This document shows positions 6,010-6,353 of a stretch of DNA of 6,353 nt, piece by piece. Made by a program: the position numbers and the translations under genes. Position 1 is the first letter of the stretch. Every line of letters starts with the position of its first letter. A model generated the notes under the pieces. It saw only the letters and a list, made by a program, of their open reading frames with translations, ran no database searches and was not told the DNA's origin. The stretch is from Candidatus Methanoperedens sp. (GTDB lineage: Archaea > Halobacteriota > Methanosarcinia > Methanosarcinales > Methanoperedenaceae). Location: positions 1-6,353 of the forward strand of contig JAJRAP010000183.1 in NCBI GenBank assembly GCA_028679855.1, given 5' to 3'.

Positions 6010-6353
6010 AATTCAATCCTGATGAAATCAAAGTTGCGACAAAGGCTGATTTTGACGCAGCCTGGAATGAAGGAAAGAAATACGTTGCTAAACCTGGCAT
6101 CAATGAACAATACCCGCGCGTTTCACTGAAATATGGCAAACCCCATCCTGTTTTTGATACTATCCAGCGTCTTCGCGATGCATACATGCGCCTGGGATTT
6201 GAGGAGTACATGAATCCCATCATCGTTGAAGACAGAGATATACATAAGCAGTTCGGGTACGAGGCGCTTGCAGTTCTTGACCGATGCTTCTACATAGGCG
6301 GCCTTCCGAGACCTAACGTAGGCATCTCTGATGAAAGGATAGAGCAGATAAAA
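6006..6353 (+). CDS. sepS: O-phosphoseryl-tRNA(Cys) synthetase, N-terminal part (3' end outside window)
   Basis: The frame starts at the ATG overlapping the aroC stop and stays open for 116 codons to the window edge; full SepRS is over 500 residues. The sequence [21 protein letters not shown] (17-27), [18 protein letters not shown] (36-53), [11 protein letters not shown] (63-73), [18 protein letters not shown] (80-97) and [17 protein letters not shown] (100-116) matches my recollection of archaeal SepRS closely. The enzyme is a class II aminoacyl-tRNA synthetase that charges tRNA(Cys) with O-phosphoserine, which SepCysS then converts to Cys-tRNA(Cys). It is typical of methanogens and their relatives and gives the best taxonomic clue in the window. 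No Shine-Dalgarno is evident upstream of 6006, so translation likely depends on ribosomes finishing aroC. The catalytic motifs 2 and 3 and the anticodon-binding region lie beyond the edge and cannot be checked. Confidence 0.93.
   Translation, partial: MKFNPDEIKVATKADFDAAWNEGKKYVAKPGINEQYPRVSLKYGKPHPVFDTIQRLRDAYMRLGFEEYMNPIIVEDRDIHKQFGYEALAVLDRCFYIGGLPRPNVGISDERIEQIK

Noticed and set aside
1..6353. CRISPR arrays, tRNA or rRNA genes, toxin-antitoxin or defence genes
   Set aside because: I found no regularly spaced repeats, cloverleaf-like segments, rRNA signatures or defence protein motifs; nearly all of the sequence is explained by the listed genes.

Overview
The window looks like chromosomal DNA of a methanogen-related euryarchaeon, most likely of the Methanosarcinales / ANME-2 (Methanoperedens-like) kind. 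The strongest pointer is the 3' edge, which encodes the start of O-phosphoseryl-tRNA synthetase (SepRS), an enzyme essentially confined to methanogens, their anaerobic methane-oxidising relatives and Archaeoglobales. Archaeal TATA-like boxes about 25 bp ahead of start codons with little or no leader, weak or absent Shine-Dalgarno sites, and a small dicluster ferredoxin agree with this. The lineage is inferred from memory of protein families; no search was run.

Layout. Bases 1-476 (minus strand) hold the N-terminal part of a ribbon-helix-helix-type protein whose 3' end is outside the window. Bases 477-699 are a divergent regulatory region with a perfect 17-bp palindrome, repeated TACTA units, a G-rich tract and a TATA-like box. 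Bases 700-3624 encode a 974-residue phosphoribosylformylglycinamidine synthase in which two PurS-like units are fused in front of the synthetase core, with no glutaminase domain. Bases 3625-3933 hold a decayed transposase C-terminus and the promoter of the next gene. Bases 3934-4665 encode a Nif3/DUF34 metal-binding protein. It meets tail to tail, with a 3-bp gap, a minus-strand 2[4Fe-4S] ferredoxin (4669-4875). A 51-bp divergent spacer with one symmetric TATA box separates the ferredoxin from chorismate synthase aroC (4927-6009), whose stop codon overlaps the start of sepS (6006 to the window end).

How the genes relate. These are mostly housekeeping functions: purine synthesis (purL), aromatic amino acid synthesis (aroC) and tRNA-dependent cysteine synthesis (sepS). 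aroC and sepS look like one translationally coupled transcription unit; the other genes appear to have their own promoters. I see no CRISPR array, tRNA, rRNA, toxin-antitoxin pair, defence island or clearly new multi-gene system. The items most worth a second look are the operator-like region beside the ribbon-helix-helix gene, the unusual PurL architecture for an archaeon, and the bidirectional fdx/aroC promoter.
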